A DNA stretch of 64,000 bases from positions 124,001 to 188,000 of the forward strand of contig JAEZMV010000018.1 in assembly GCA_023414875.1 (NCBI GenBank), given 5' to 3'. The position numbers and the translations under genes were made by a program. The stretch comes from Bacillota bacterium. GTDB lineage: Bacteria > Bacillota > Clostridia > Lachnospirales > Lachnospiraceae. Below are positions 1-8,598 of this stretch, piece by piece. Under the pieces are notes generated by a model. It was not told the DNA's origin. It searched no databases and saw only the letters and a list, made by a program, of their open reading frames with translations. Within the stretch, counting starts at the first letter, position 1, and the number at the start of each line of letters is the position of its first letter.

Positions 1-1374
1 TCACTTCAGGATGGAGAGATCATAGCTCCTTATGTTGGAGAGGAGCATGCAAGCTTCCAGGATCCTGAGAAATTCCTTTCGCTTGGGGGCAGACGTGGTA
101 AACAGATTCAAGTATTAACCGATGGTACCTATTATATAAACCGCCTTTTTGCAACGGTTGAGTTCAGACCTAAGACAGTTGTACCGATTGGTTTTGTCGG
201 TGTCGTTGTATCTTTTTTTGGTAAAGAGGGCGTGGATACGACCGGCAGTGAGTATAAGCATGGTGAGTTGGTAGGGCAAGGCTGCAAGGGTGTATTAGAG
301 AAACCCTTAATGCCTGGTAAATATGCATTTAATACAGATGCAGGGAAGGTAGTACTTGTACCTACGACAAATATTATTTTAAAATGGAACAAATCCGAAA
401 TTGGAACCCATAAGTATGATGAAAATCTTACGGAAGTTGACATTATTACCAAAGATGCTTTTGAACCCTCCTTGCCCTTATCCGTAGTTATGCACATTGA
501 TTATAAACAGGCCCCTTGGGTAATTCAGCGCTTTGGAGATATCAATATGCTGGTTAACCAATCTCTGGACCCTCTGGTTAGTGCTTATTTTAAGGATGTG
601 GCTCAGACCAAAACCTTAATTGAGCTTATTCAAGAACGTAGCGAAATCCGTGAGAAAGCTCTTGGAGAGATGAAGTTAAAATTTTCTAAATATAATCTGC
701 AGCTGGAGGAGGTACTGATCGGAACCCCGAAATCTCCGGTTGAAGATATCCAGATTGAGAATATTCTTACTCAGTTAAGAGAAAGACAGATTGCTGAGGA
801 GAAGAAAGTAACGTATCAGAAACAGCAATCCGCTGCAGAAAGTGAGAAATCCTTACGTGAAGCTCAGGCGATTGCCGAGCAACAAAGCTTTCTTTCAAAA
901 TCGAAGATACAAATTGAGATTGAGCGTAACAATGGTGCTGCTTTAGCGAGCAAAGCAGAGCAGGAAGCAAACCAGATTATAGCACTTGCAAAAGCGAATT
1001 CCTCCAGAATCACCTTGGAGGGTGAAGCAGAGGCTTCCAAGGAATCGAATATCGGTTTAGCGAAGGCCCAAGCAATTGATGCTCAGGTTAAAGCATACGG
1101 TGGAGCAGAATTCAGAATCATTCAAGAAGTTACCGATAAATTATCCGATGCGATTAAGAATGCAAAGGTTGACATTGTGCCGAAGACCGTCGTGAACATG
1201 GGAAGTAATGATAGTAGTAATACGAATAATAATAGTACGGTATTAGATACCTTACTCAAGTTTATAACACTAGAGAAGCTTGGAGTTAATTTGGATAACC
1301 AACAGGATATTTCGTTAGAATTAGTTGCACCTACCAAAGAAACTAGTGAGGCTACAAAAGCAGATCATGAATAA
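1..1374 (+). CDS. SPFH/band-7 (flotillin-like) protein, 5' end missing
   Basis: The frame is open from base 1, so the gene begins before the window; 457 codons are visible. A GTG at 232 is only an internal codon. The visible part starts inside a beta-rich SPFH-type domain and is followed by a long Ala/Glu/Gln/Lys-rich helical region (roughly base 640 to 1130), as in flotillin-type membrane scaffolds. A short Asn/Ser-rich linker and a Leu-rich C-terminal tail end the protein. SPFH proteins assemble on membranes as oligomers; the actual partner here is unknown. It stands alone, and a weak hairpin follows the stop codon. The family call rests on domain architecture and is fairly safe; the cellular role is not known. 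Confidence 0.75.
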   Translation, partial: SLQDGEIIAPYVGEEHASFQDPEKFLSLGGRRGKQIQVLTDGTYYINRLFATVEFRPKTVVPIGFVGVVVSFFGKEGVDTTGSEYKHGELVGQGCKGVLEKPLMPGKYAFNTDAGKVVLVPTTNIILKWNKSEIGTHKYDENLTEVDIITKDAFEPSLPLSVVMHIDYKQAPWVIQRFGDINMLVNQSLDPLVSAYFKDVAQTKTLIELIQERSEIREKALGEMKLKFSKYNLQLEEVLIGTPKSPVEDIQIENILTQLRERQIAEEKKVTYQKQQSAAESEKSLREAQAIAEQQSFLSKSKIQIEIERNNGAALASKAEQEANQIIALAKANSSRITLEGEAEASKESNIGLAKAQAIDAQVKAYGGAEFRIIQEVTDKLSDAIKNAKVDIVPKTVVNMGSNDSSNTNNNSTVLDTLLKFITLEKLGVNLDNQQDISLELVAPTKETSEATKADHE

Positions 1375-1383
1375 ACAAAAACC

Positions 1384-1413
1384 AGAGGTGGGCTGTATTT
1401 GCAGCCTACCTCT
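1384..1413. terminator. Hairpin after SPFH gene
   Basis: Arms 1384-1395 and 1402-1413 pair over 12 bp with one G-U wobble. There is no good T run on the + strand. It lies between two convergent genes, so it may act on either strand. Confidence 0.5.
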
Positions 1414-1437
1414 GTTATGATATATCATATGTTGCGA

Positions 1438-2097
1438 TTACTTCTGTTTATGATGTGGTGAGGAATAGTTGGAGGTTTTTTTACGTAATTGCTCACCCTG
1501 TTTTTTAGCAATATATTTACCCAGTAGATTGTTCTTTTCGTTAAATTTACAACCATACAAAATGGCGTCCAGATTGGGCAGAAAATCTTTTCTGACGATA
1601 ATACCCGATACGCTGATCAGGGTGTTGTTATCCTTTATTCTGAGGCGGACGGTTCGATTAATTTCAATCTCATCCTTTGTGATAAAGCCTACCCCAGTTT
1701 CGCTGATATCCTTAATAAGCACACTGAGCGCAGCTGGACCTGAAGCAGTATTAACATATAAGGGCATATCCTCACCGATATACATACGAAAGGCATCTCT
1801 TCTGTTATAGGGTTTTCCTTCGCCATTTACATCAATTTTGTGAAAAACAGCGCCATCATATTTTACTAGTTTAATTGTGACATTATCCCATATAAAAACC
1901 TTATTGTCCATAATACACATAAAATTAATCTGACATTTTTCGGAGAAACCTACAGTTTGTTCATTTACTTTAATGCTGGTGATCAAAATGGAATTTTCTT
2001 TGATGTCTACTACGTCACTTTTAAAGTTCATAGTTTTTCCGTTGTACTTTACCTCAATTTCCATTGTTCCACCGATTAAAATTTCATCAACGCGCAA
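1438..2097 (-). CDS. YcgR-like PilZ domain protein (c-di-GMP receptor)
   Basis: A 219-residue protein with an N-terminal YcgR-type beta domain (about residues 1-95) and a C-terminal PilZ domain (about 98-205). Both c-di-GMP binding motifs are visible: NRRDAFR (RxxxR) and DISETG (D/NxSxxG). Proteins of this architecture bind cyclic di-GMP and, in motile bacteria, slow the flagellar motor or otherwise change surface behaviour. The likely start is TTG at 2097, because a strong GGAGGTGG site sits 7-8 nt upstream; an ATG 11 codons later is the alternative. It is a single-gene unit convergent with the SPFH gene. A second, shorter PilZ protein is encoded at 19151. Confidence 0.85.
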   Translation of the reverse strand: MRVDEILIGGTMEIEVKYNGKTMNFKSDVVDIKENSILITSIKVNEQTVGFSEKCQINFMCIMDNKVFIWDNVTIKLVKYDGAVFHKIDVNGEGKPYNRRDAFRMYIGEDMPLYVNTASGPAALSVLIKDISETGVGFITKDEIEINRTVRLRIKDNNTLISVSGIIVRKDFLPNLDAILYGCKFNEKNNLLGKYIAKKQGEQLRKKTSNYSSPHHKQK

Positions 2098-2310
2098 ACA
2101 TCCACCTCCAAGGAATTTACTATTATAATTATATATCAGCTATATGTAAAAAACAACTTAATTTCGACAAATATGACCATATTTGGGATAATATTCATAA
2201 AAAGTTATATATTTACCATAGATAACGTAGGATGGAATACTTGTATTATAAGATAACATAAGGTAAAATTAAAACAATATACTAGTTGCTCTTTAAGGAG
2301 AATAATAGAG

Positions 2311-3438
2311 ATGAATATTAATTTTTTTATGCCAACCAGGGTGATTATGGCGGAGGACTGTGTCCGTAAAAATTGCGCCCTTCTAAAAGAAATGGGACAT
2401 ACAGCATTACTGGTTACCGGGGGTAATTCAGCAAGAAGGAGTGGTTCTCTGGAGGATGTTCAGTTTGCACTAGATTCCCTTGATATTCGCTATTATATTT
2501 ATGATAAGGTTATGGCTAACCCAACCATCTCTTGCGTATATGAAGGTGCAGCTTATGCTAAAAATCATAAGGTTGACTTCGTCATTGGGATTGGTGGGGG
2601 CTCCCCCATGGATGCTGCAAAGGCAATTGCCTTACTTGCAGCCCAAGATATTAAGGAAGAAGAACTGTTCAGTGGTAATTTTAAGAAAAAAGTATTACCA
2701 TTAGTTATGATACCGACTACAGCAGGTACGGGTTCAGAGGTTACTCCTTATTCTATCCTTACGAATGATAAATCTCAAACAAAAACAAGTATTTCTACCC
2801 CATTGATATTTCCGAAGCTTGCTTTTCTGGATGCAAAGTATATGAACCAATTACCTATGATGGTTACTATTACCACAACATTAGATGCATTATCACATGC
2901 AATAGAGGGTATATTGTCCGTCAGGTCTACCGATATGACCAATTTTATTGCGATGGAAAGCATTAAGAGAATTACACAATGCTTAAGTTTTCTTTCTCCG
3001 GATAAAGGAGATAATATATCAAATCTGACAATTGATATCAGGGAAAAGCTCTTATATGGTTCCATGCTGGCAGGTATTGTCATTGCGCATACCGGGACTA
3101 CAGCAGTCCATTCCATGGGTTACTCACTTACCTACTTTAAGAATATCGATCATGGAAGAGCTAATGCATTGTTATTACCCAGCTTTTTACGGTTTACTGC
3201 AAAATATAATTCTGAGATTGTAAAGAAAATACTGACTTATATGGGCTTGGACTCGATTGATGAATTTGAAGCATTGTTCCTTCGGCTGCTAGGAGATAGA
3301 GAACAGATTACTCAGAAAGAACTGGAGCGTTTTACGGGAATTGCAATCAATGCCAAGAATATTCCGAATTCGAAGGTTGTACCTACAAAGGAAGATATTA
3401 TTAATATCTACTCCAGGAGTTTACAGATTGAGTATTAA
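2311..3438 (+). CDS. Iron-containing alcohol dehydrogenase
   Basis: A 375-residue protein of the Fe-ADH (group III) family, which reduces aldehydes or ketones with NAD(P)H, or the reverse, in the cytoplasm. The N-terminal nucleotide-binding half contains the glycine-rich GGGSPMDAAK motif. Candidate metal ligands with family spacing are D192, H196, H267 and H281. The start has a good RBS (AAGGAG). No adjacent pathway gene identifies the substrate, and group III members include butanol, 1,2-propanediol and glycerol-type enzymes. Monocistronic as far as can be seen. Confidence 0.85.
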   Translation: MNINFFMPTRVIMAEDCVRKNCALLKEMGHTALLVTGGNSARRSGSLEDVQFALDSLDIRYYIYDKVMANPTISCVYEGAAYAKNHKVDFVIGIGGGSPMDAAKAIALLAAQDIKEEELFSGNFKKKVLPLVMIPTTAGTGSEVTPYSILTNDKSQTKTSISTPLIFPKLAFLDAKYMNQLPMMVTITTTLDALSHAIEGILSVRSTDMTNFIAMESIKRITQCLSFLSPDKGDNISNLTIDIREKLLYGSMLAGIVIAHTGTTAVHSMGYSLTYFKNIDHGRANALLLPSFLRFTAKYNSEIVKKILTYMGLDSIDEFEALFLRLLGDREQITQKELERFTGIAINAKNIPNSKVVPTKEDIINIYSRSLQIEY

Positions 3439-3499
3439 CTAAATAATTATGTGGATATTAACTTAGGGATATCATATAGACGTCAATTAAATATTAATA

Positions 3500-3529
3500 T
3501 TGACAAACCGGTGTTCCTGCTGTTATTAT
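3500..3529 (+). promoter_or_regulatory. Predicted glnA promoter
   Basis: TTGACA at 3500-3505 and TATTAT at 3524-3529 are separated by 18 nt. Transcription would start near 3536, just ahead of the leader terminator. A perfect-looking small hairpin with loop ATCGTA (3522-3539) overlaps the -10 region. Confidence 0.6.
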
Positions 3530-3541
3530 CGTAGATAACAT

Positions 3542-3582
3542 GGGCAAAGGAGTCTAGTAAAATGGATACTTTGTCCTTTTTT
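3542..3582 (+). terminator. Leader terminator upstream of glnA (candidate attenuator)
   Basis: Arms 3542-3549 and 3569-3576 pair over 8 bp with one G-U, followed directly by six T (3577-3582). It lies between the predicted promoter and the glnA start codon, so it must be read through for glnA to be expressed. With an ANTAR antiterminator gene immediately downstream of glnA, conditional termination is the natural reading. Confidence 0.65.
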
Positions 3583-3634
3583 ATATCATAGATATACAAT
3601 TAAATTAATATAATACAGATAAGGAGTGGTGAAA

Positions 3635-4966
3635 ATGAAGCATTATACAAAACAGGACATTTTAAGAATGGTAGAAGAGGATGATGTTGAATTTATCCGA
3701 TTACAGTTTACCGATATGTTTGGCAACTTAAAAAATGTAGCAATAACAACAGGTCAGTTAGAAAAGGCTCTAAATAATGAATGCATGTTTGACGGATCTT
3801 CGATTGAGGGGTTTGTAAGAATTGAAGAATCTGATATGTTTCTTCATCCGGATTTGAATACTTATGTTACATTTCCCTGGAGACCACAGCAAGGTAAAGT
3901 TGCAAGATTTATTTGCGATGTTTACACCACCGAAGGAAAGCCTTTTATGGGTGATCCCAGATATGTGCTTAGGAAAGTGATTAAGGAAGCTGCTGATATG
4001 GGGTATACCTTTGATGTAGGCCCGGAATTAGAATTTTTCTTATTCCATATGGAGGAGAATGGTCAACCCACAACGCAAACCCATGAAAGAGCAGGCTATT
4101 TTGATTTGGGCCCTCTTGATTTTGGAGAGAATGCAAGACGGGATATGGTTCTTACCTTGGAGGATATGGGTATCACGGTTGAGGCATCCCATCACGAGGT
4201 CGCTCCTGCTCAGCATGAAATAGATTTTAAATATGATGATGCGTTAACGGTAGCTGATAATATCATGACCTTTAAGCTGGTTGCCCGTACGATTGCCAAA
4301 AGACATGGACTTCATGCAACTTTCATGCCAAAACCTAAATTTGGCATTGACGGTTCCGGAATGCATGTCAATATGTCCTTAAAGAAGGACGGAAAAAATA
4401 TTTTTGATGATCCGAACGGTAAATTAGGGTTAAGTAAAGAAGCATATCACTTTATCGCCGGTATAATGAAACACATTGAAAGTATGACAGCAATTACAAA
4501 TCAACTTGTAAATTCATATAAGAGACTGGTACCCAATTATGAAGCACCTGCATATATTGCCTGGTCAGCATCTAACCGTAGCCCGTTAATACGTATTCCG
4601 GCCGGAAGAGGTTCCTCCTCAAGAATTGAACTACGATGCCCGGATCCTGCAGCAAATCCTTATTTAACACTGGCGGTATGTTTGGCAGCAGGATTGGATG
4701 GAATTAAAAACGAGCTGACACCTCCGGATAGTATAGATAAGAATATATTTGAATTATCGAAGGAGGAGAGAGAGGCATTAGGAGTTAAAAGTCTTCCGGC
4801 TAACCTTTGCGAAGCAGTTGCGGACCTTGAAAATAGTGAGTTCATTAAGAGTGTTTTAGGGGATCATATCAGCAATAAATTTATCGAAGCAAAAAAATTA
4901 GAATGGGAAAACTATCGTACCCAGGTTACTCAATGGGAGTTGGACCAGTATTTGTATCGAGTGTAA
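3635..4966 (+). CDS. glnA: Glutamine synthetase, type I
   Basis: Makes glutamine from glutamate, ammonia and ATP; the main cytoplasmic entry point for ammonium. The 443-residue length and sequence fit the GSI group of Firmicutes. Visible signatures include MFDGSSIEGF, GSGMHVNMSL, NRSPLIRIPAGRG and RCPDPAANPYL. ATG 3635 is preferred over the upstream GTG codons because AAGGAG (3621-3626) lies 8 nt before it. The gene is followed after about 50 nt, without a terminator, by the ANTAR regulator, so the two are probably co-transcribed. A terminator in the leader suggests control by antitermination. Confidence 0.96.
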   Translation: MKHYTKQDILRMVEEDDVEFIRLQFTDMFGNLKNVAITTGQLEKALNNECMFDGSSIEGFVRIEESDMFLHPDLNTYVTFPWRPQQGKVARFICDVYTTEGKPFMGDPRYVLRKVIKEAADMGYTFDVGPELEFFLFHMEENGQPTTQTHERAGYFDLGPLDFGENARRDMVLTLEDMGITVEASHHEVAPAQHEIDFKYDDALTVADNIMTFKLVARTIAKRHGLHATFMPKPKFGIDGSGMHVNMSLKKDGKNIFDDPNGKLGLSKEAYHFIAGIMKHIESMTAITNQLVNSYKRLVPNYEAPAYIAWSASNRSPLIRIPAGRGSSSRIELRCPDPAANPYLTLAVCLAAGLDGIKNELTPPDSIDKNIFELSKEEREALGVKSLPANLCEAVADLENSEFIKSVLGDHISNKFIEAKKLEWENYRTQVTQWELDQYLYRV

Positions 4967-5019
4967 TCTGTAACATCTCATAAATTCTCACTTATTGTAA
5001 AGAATGGAGGTGGACAGAT

Positions 5020-5568
5020 GTGTATAGTATAATTGTTGGATTTCCTAAATATGAGGATGCTAATAGTATTAGATCTTTGTTAAGCAGAAACGGTTTTAAT
5101 GTAACCGAAGCCTGTACTTTAGGATCACAAGTAATCACTTTGGCAAACGATTTGGATGAAGGAATTGTGGTATGCGGATACCGATTTTCTGATATGCATT
5201 ACAGCGAATTAAACAACTATTTGCCAAAAGGTTTTGAAATGCTTTTGATAGCTTCTCCTGAGAAACTAGAATTTTGCCAAGATAATAATATCGTCTGTTT
5301 GCCAATGCCGATTAAGACACATGATTTATTAAATACAATACAAATGATGTCTTACCAGTACCAACGCAGAAAGAAAAAAGATAAGGATAAGCCTAAAGTC
5401 AGGACGGAAGAGGAAAAAGCAAAAATCCAAAAGGCAAAATTAGTCTTAATGGACAGAAATAATATGAGCGAAGAGGAAGCACATCGATATTTGCAGAAAA
5501 CCAGTATGGATAGCGGCACTAACCTGGTTGAAATGTCGGAAATGGTGCTTAAGATGTTTTACGCATAA
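5020..5568 (+). CDS. ANTAR-domain antitermination regulator (NitR-like)
   Basis: 182 residues: a degenerate receiver-like N-terminal half (about 1-115), a Lys/Arg-rich linker, and a C-terminal ANTAR helical bundle (about 125-182). ANTAR domains bind RNA carrying two hexaloop hairpins and prevent terminator formation. The receiver half lacks the usual acidic cluster, so phosphorylation is doubtful. Start is GTG 5020 with GGAGG nine bases upstream; an ATG two bases earlier is out of frame and hits a stop. In Clostridium saccharobutylicum a glnA-linked ANTAR regulator is called nitR; position and domain match that case, so nitrogen control of glnA and possibly gltB is the leading inference. Confidence 0.85.
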   Translation: MYSIIVGFPKYEDANSIRSLLSRNGFNVTEACTLGSQVITLANDLDEGIVVCGYRFSDMHYSELNNYLPKGFEMLLIASPEKLEFCQDNNIVCLPMPIKTHDLLNTIQMMSYQYQRRKKKDKDKPKVRTEEEKAKIQKAKLVLMDRNNMSEEEAHRYLQKTSMDSGTNLVEMSEMVLKMFYA

Positions 5569-5578
5569 TATCAATGGG

Positions 5579-5610
5579 GGGTGTCGCACTAATAATTGCG
5601 GCACCCTTTT
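5579..5610 (+). terminator. Terminator of glnA-ANTAR operon
   Basis: Arms 5579-5588 and 5597-5606 form a 10-bp GC-rich stem with one G-U wobble, followed by TTTT. Confidence 0.85.
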
Positions 5611-5619
5611 AATTTAGTG

Positions 5620-5826
5620 ATGTTTATCACATATTAGATTTAGAAAAATAGCGTGTGACTATCAATCCAACAGAGACACGTTCTCACTCGGTTGCCGCAC
5701 ATAGCGGTACATAAGGTTGTGACAGAGAAAAGCATCTGCCACAACCTAAGTACCGATGGCGGCAAACGGTCTCTTTATGGATTAATAGTCACACGCTATT
5801 CCTTTTAATATTGATGTGATAAACAT
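5620..5826. repeat. 207-nt nested palindrome (possible structured RNA or MITE-like element)
   Basis: Outer arms 5620-5632 and 5814-5826 are exact reverse complements (13 bp). Inside, 5647-5662 and 5785-5800 are exact complements over 16 bp, continued by 5663-5669 with 5778-5784. Complementarity then resumes through the GC-rich middle (about 5698-5722 against 5741-5766), with an 18-nt loop near 5723-5740. No open reading frame fits it. It lies in a 550-bp gene-free stretch between the glnA-ANTAR terminator and the dapF promoter. Confidence 0.75.
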
Positions 5827-5934
5827 TCTAGGTTTTTGAGGGCGCCTGTACTTGCTTATAAAACAAAATTGGTGCTTTTATAATTGATGGTGTGGCATCC
5901 CCTTATTAAATTTTCTGCTGAGTAAAAAGAGGGG

Positions 5935-5963
5935 TTTACCGGTTGGAAGGTTTTTGTTATAAT
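5935..5963 (+). promoter_or_regulatory. Predicted dapF promoter
   Basis: TTTACC at 5935-5940, a 17-nt spacer, and a perfect TATAAT at 5958-5963. The predicted leader (about 5970-6119) holds an 11-bp palindrome at 5989-6011, and hairpins 6024-6046 and 6043-6061 that share bases and cannot form together. It does not show lysine-riboswitch signatures. Confidence 0.6.
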
Positions 5964-5988
5964 AGCATAAAATGATTTTAATGTGAAA

Positions 5989-6011
5989 AGAATTCAACTA
6001 AGTTGAATTCT
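5989..6011. repeat. GAATTC-centred palindrome, copy 1
   Basis: Arms 5989-5999 and 6001-6011 are exact complements around one base. A near copy, also preceded by GTGAAAAG or TGAAAAG, occurs at 28515-28538. Confidence 0.6.
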
Positions 6012-6119
6012 ATTTTCTATGAAGCACCTGCGGCAAAAGGCGGTGCGCCCGGCGGGCGCACATTTCCTTACTCTTAAGGAATTTAAAACTGTGTCAAGGA
6101 TGCAGTAGGAGGTAATGTG

Positions 6120-6953
6120 ATGAAATTTACGAAAATGCAGGGTTGTGGTAATGATTACGTTTACGTTGACTGTACGAAACAAGAATTGGACAACATACCT
6201 GAGCTAGCAATAAAGGTAAGTGACAGACATTTTGGTATCGGGTCTGATGGTTTGATATTAATAAAAGCATCAGAAACAGCTGATTTCATGATGGATATGT
6301 ATAACAATGATGGCTCCAGAGGTAAAATGTGTGGTAACGGGATACGCTGTGTGGCAAAATACGTTTATGATTATGGCATGACAGATAAAAAGCAGCTTCG
6401 AATAGAAACTCTTAGCGGTATCAAAGCATTGGATTTAACTGTGGAGGATGGTAAAGTAGCCTATGTTACTGTTAATATGGGCTCTCCGATCACAAAATCC
6501 AGCGAGATACCTGCTATTTCAGAGAAAGAGATTTTAATCAGTGAACCGATCGTTGTCGGAGATAAAATCTATGAGGTCACTTGTGTATCCATGGGAAATC
6601 CCCATGCAGTGGTATTTGTTGATGATCCGCAGAAGGTACCGATTGAAACGATTGGACCTCTGTTTGATTTTCATAAGATGTTTCCGGAGAGGGTAAACAC
6701 TGAATTTGTTCAGGTGGTAGATCGTAAGCATATCAAGATGCGGGTATGGGAACGGGGTACCGGAGAAACCTTAGCTTGTGGAACAGGGGCTTGTGCAAGT
6801 GCTATGGCCTGTATTTTGAATGGTTTAACAGACAATGAGGTTACCGTATCATTATTAGGTGGGGACTTAAATATTCGTTATGATGAAATAGAGAATGTTA
6901 TCTATATGACAGGACCTGCGGTAACGGTGTTTGAGGGAGAAATTCATCTTTAG
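6120..6953 (+). CDS. dapF: Diaminopimelate epimerase
   Basis: Converts LL-diaminopimelate to the meso form used for lysine and peptidoglycan. The protein has 277 residues, normal for the family, and keeps both catalytic cysteines: C71 in KMCGNG and C220 in ACGTGACA. The ATG at 6120 is chosen over GTG 6117 because AGGAGG (6107-6112) is 7 nt upstream. It is followed by dapL, the enzyme producing its substrate, so the two genes encode consecutive steps of the aminotransferase route to DAP. Confidence 0.96.
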   Translation: MKFTKMQGCGNDYVYVDCTKQELDNIPELAIKVSDRHFGIGSDGLILIKASETADFMMDMYNNDGSRGKMCGNGIRCVAKYVYDYGMTDKKQLRIETLSGIKALDLTVEDGKVAYVTVNMGSPITKSSEIPAISEKEILISEPIVVGDKIYEVTCVSMGNPHAVVFVDDPQKVPIETIGPLFDFHKMFPERVNTEFVQVVDRKHIKMRVWERGTGETLACGTGACASAMACILNGLTDNEVTVSLLGGDLNIRYDEIENVIYMTGPAVTVFEGEIHL

Positions 6954-7086
6954 AATGTAATAAGGAATTTTTCGGATTTTCATTTTACACTTCTTCTAGG
7001 TATTGTTTGTGGTGCCGTAAAGGGCATCTTTAGATAGGATTTTGGTTAAGAAGGGTATCGTTAGTATTAATTGAGGTGTTTTGGTC

Positions 7087-7200
7087 ATGAATTTAGCTAT
7101 TGACTACCTCTATGAAATAAAAAATCATATTACAAATGGGGAAATGAGTACAATTGATCGTAAAAAGAATTATATGATACAATCAGACGACGACAGCTGA
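7087..7200 (+). CDS. Possible 37-residue small ORF between dapF and dapL
   Basis: ATG 7087 is preceded by GAGGTG (7073-7078) at 8-nt spacing and the frame runs 37 codons to TGA at 7198. The product is polar, begins MNLAIDYLYEIK and ends with an acidic QSDDDS. It has no signal peptide or membrane segment and I do not recognise it. The RBS supports translation, but length alone does not. It may be a small protein, an upstream peptide for dapL, or a remnant. Confidence 0.35.
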   Translation: MNLAIDYLYEIKNHITNGEMSTIDRKKNYMIQSDDDS

Positions 7201-7229
7201 TCTATTTTTCCCGGAAAGGTCTGGTTATT

Positions 7230-8444
7230 ATGTTTAAAATTAATGAGAACTACTTGAAACTTCAGGGAAGCTACTTATTCTCAACAATTGCTAAAAAGGT
7301 AAAAGAATTTAGTGAGGTTAATCCGGATAAGAAAATTATCCGATTGGGAATTGGAGATGTAACTCTGCCACTTGCACCAGCTGTTATTCAGGCACTGCAT
7401 ACTGCAGTTGATGATATGGCAAGGAAGGAAACCTTTAAAGGATACCCACCGGAGTTAGGCTATGAGTTCCTTCGTCAGGCGATAGCTGAACAAGATTTTA
7501 AATCCCGAGGTGTTACTATTGCTATTGATGAAATCTTTGTCAGTGATGGCGCAAAGAGTGATTCCGGTAATATTCAAGAAATCTTTGATGTAAATAGTAA
7601 AATTGCAGTTTGTGACCCGGTATATCCTGTTTATGTAGATTCCAATGTTATGGCAGGAAGAACCGGAGAATTCCTTACCGATACTGGTAAATGGTCCAAT
7701 GTGATATATATGCCTTGTACCAAGGAGAATAATTTTGCCCCTGAGTTACCGAAGGAGCAGCCGGATTTAATCTATCTTTGCTTCCCGAATAATCCGACAG
7801 GTTCTACGATAACCAAGGATGCATTACAGGAATGGGTAGATTATGCAAATAAAGTTGGCGCAGTTATCATTTATGATGCTGCATACGAAGCATATATTTC
7901 CGAGGATAATGTTCCCCATACTATTTATGAATGCGAGGGAGCAAAAACCTGTGCTATAGAGATCCGCAGTTTTTCAAAGAATGCCGGATTTACCGGAACA
8001 AGACTTGGTTATACGGTGGTACCCAAGGAATTAAAATGTGGTGACGTGATGTTGAATAGTCTCTGGGCAAGACGCCATGGGACTAAATTCAATGGAGCAC
8101 CTTATATCACTCAGTTTGCAGGAGCAGCGGTATACTCAGAGGAAGGCAAAAGACAGACGAAGGAGCAGATCGCTTACTATATGAATAATGCTAAGGTGAT
8201 TCGCGAAGGACTTATATCAGCCGGCTATACTGTATCCGGTGGTGTTAATGCACCTTACATCTGGTTAGAGACGCCAAAGGGTATGACCTCTTGGGATTTC
8301 TTTGATGAGCTTTTAAACAAAGCAAATGTAGTAGGCACCCCAGGATCAGGTTTTGGACCAAGCGGAGAAGGATATTTCAGACTGACTGCTTTCGGAACTT
8401 ATGAGGGCACCTTAGAAGCAATTGAGAGAATTAAAAAGCTGTAA
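7230..8444 (+). CDS. dapL: LL-diaminopimelate aminotransferase
   Basis: A PLP-dependent class I/II aminotransferase of 404 residues that turns tetrahydrodipicolinate plus glutamate directly into LL-diaminopimelate, bypassing the succinylase or acetylase route. Visible features are the N-terminal NENYLKLQGSYLFS segment, FPNNPTGST, and the PLP-binding lysine K250 in SFSKNAGFTGTRLGYT, all typical of DapL. The RBS is weak (GGAAAGG). It lies 276 nt after dapF and is closed by a strong terminator, so dapF-dapL form a short lysine/cell-wall unit. Confidence 0.95.
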   Translation: MFKINENYLKLQGSYLFSTIAKKVKEFSEVNPDKKIIRLGIGDVTLPLAPAVIQALHTAVDDMARKETFKGYPPELGYEFLRQAIAEQDFKSRGVTIAIDEIFVSDGAKSDSGNIQEIFDVNSKIAVCDPVYPVYVDSNVMAGRTGEFLTDTGKWSNVIYMPCTKENNFAPELPKEQPDLIYLCFPNNPTGSTITKDALQEWVDYANKVGAVIIYDAAYEAYISEDNVPHTIYECEGAKTCAIEIRSFSKNAGFTGTRLGYTVVPKELKCGDVMLNSLWARRHGTKFNGAPYITQFAGAAVYSEEGKRQTKEQIAYYMNNAKVIREGLISAGYTVSGGVNAPYIWLETPKGMTSWDFFDELLNKANVVGTPGSGFGPSGEGYFRLTAFGTYEGTLEAIERIKKL

Positions 8445-8512
8445 GAACGTATATAGGAATTAGAAAGATTTTAATTAAGAATTTCTAATTTTAATGGTTT
8501 ATTGATAGTTTT

Positions 8513-8574
8513 AGGAGCTGAAAGTCAGAAACACATCAATATTGTTGAGTGTTTCTGACTTCCAGCTCCTTTTT
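8513..8574 (+). terminator. Terminator of dapL
   Basis: Arms 8513-8534 and 8549-8570 form a roughly 22-bp stem with one mismatch, followed by TTTT. Confidence 0.9.
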
Positions 8575-8598
8575 AATTTAAGAATAGTATTAATATAT

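Noticed and set aside
232..1374. GTG at 232 as the true start of the SPFH gene
   Set aside because: The frame is open and protein-like back to base 1 and there is no RBS before 232.
5964..6119. Lysine riboswitch ahead of dapF
   Set aside because: The leader is short and lacks the conserved lysine-element sequences; only simple competing hairpins are seen.
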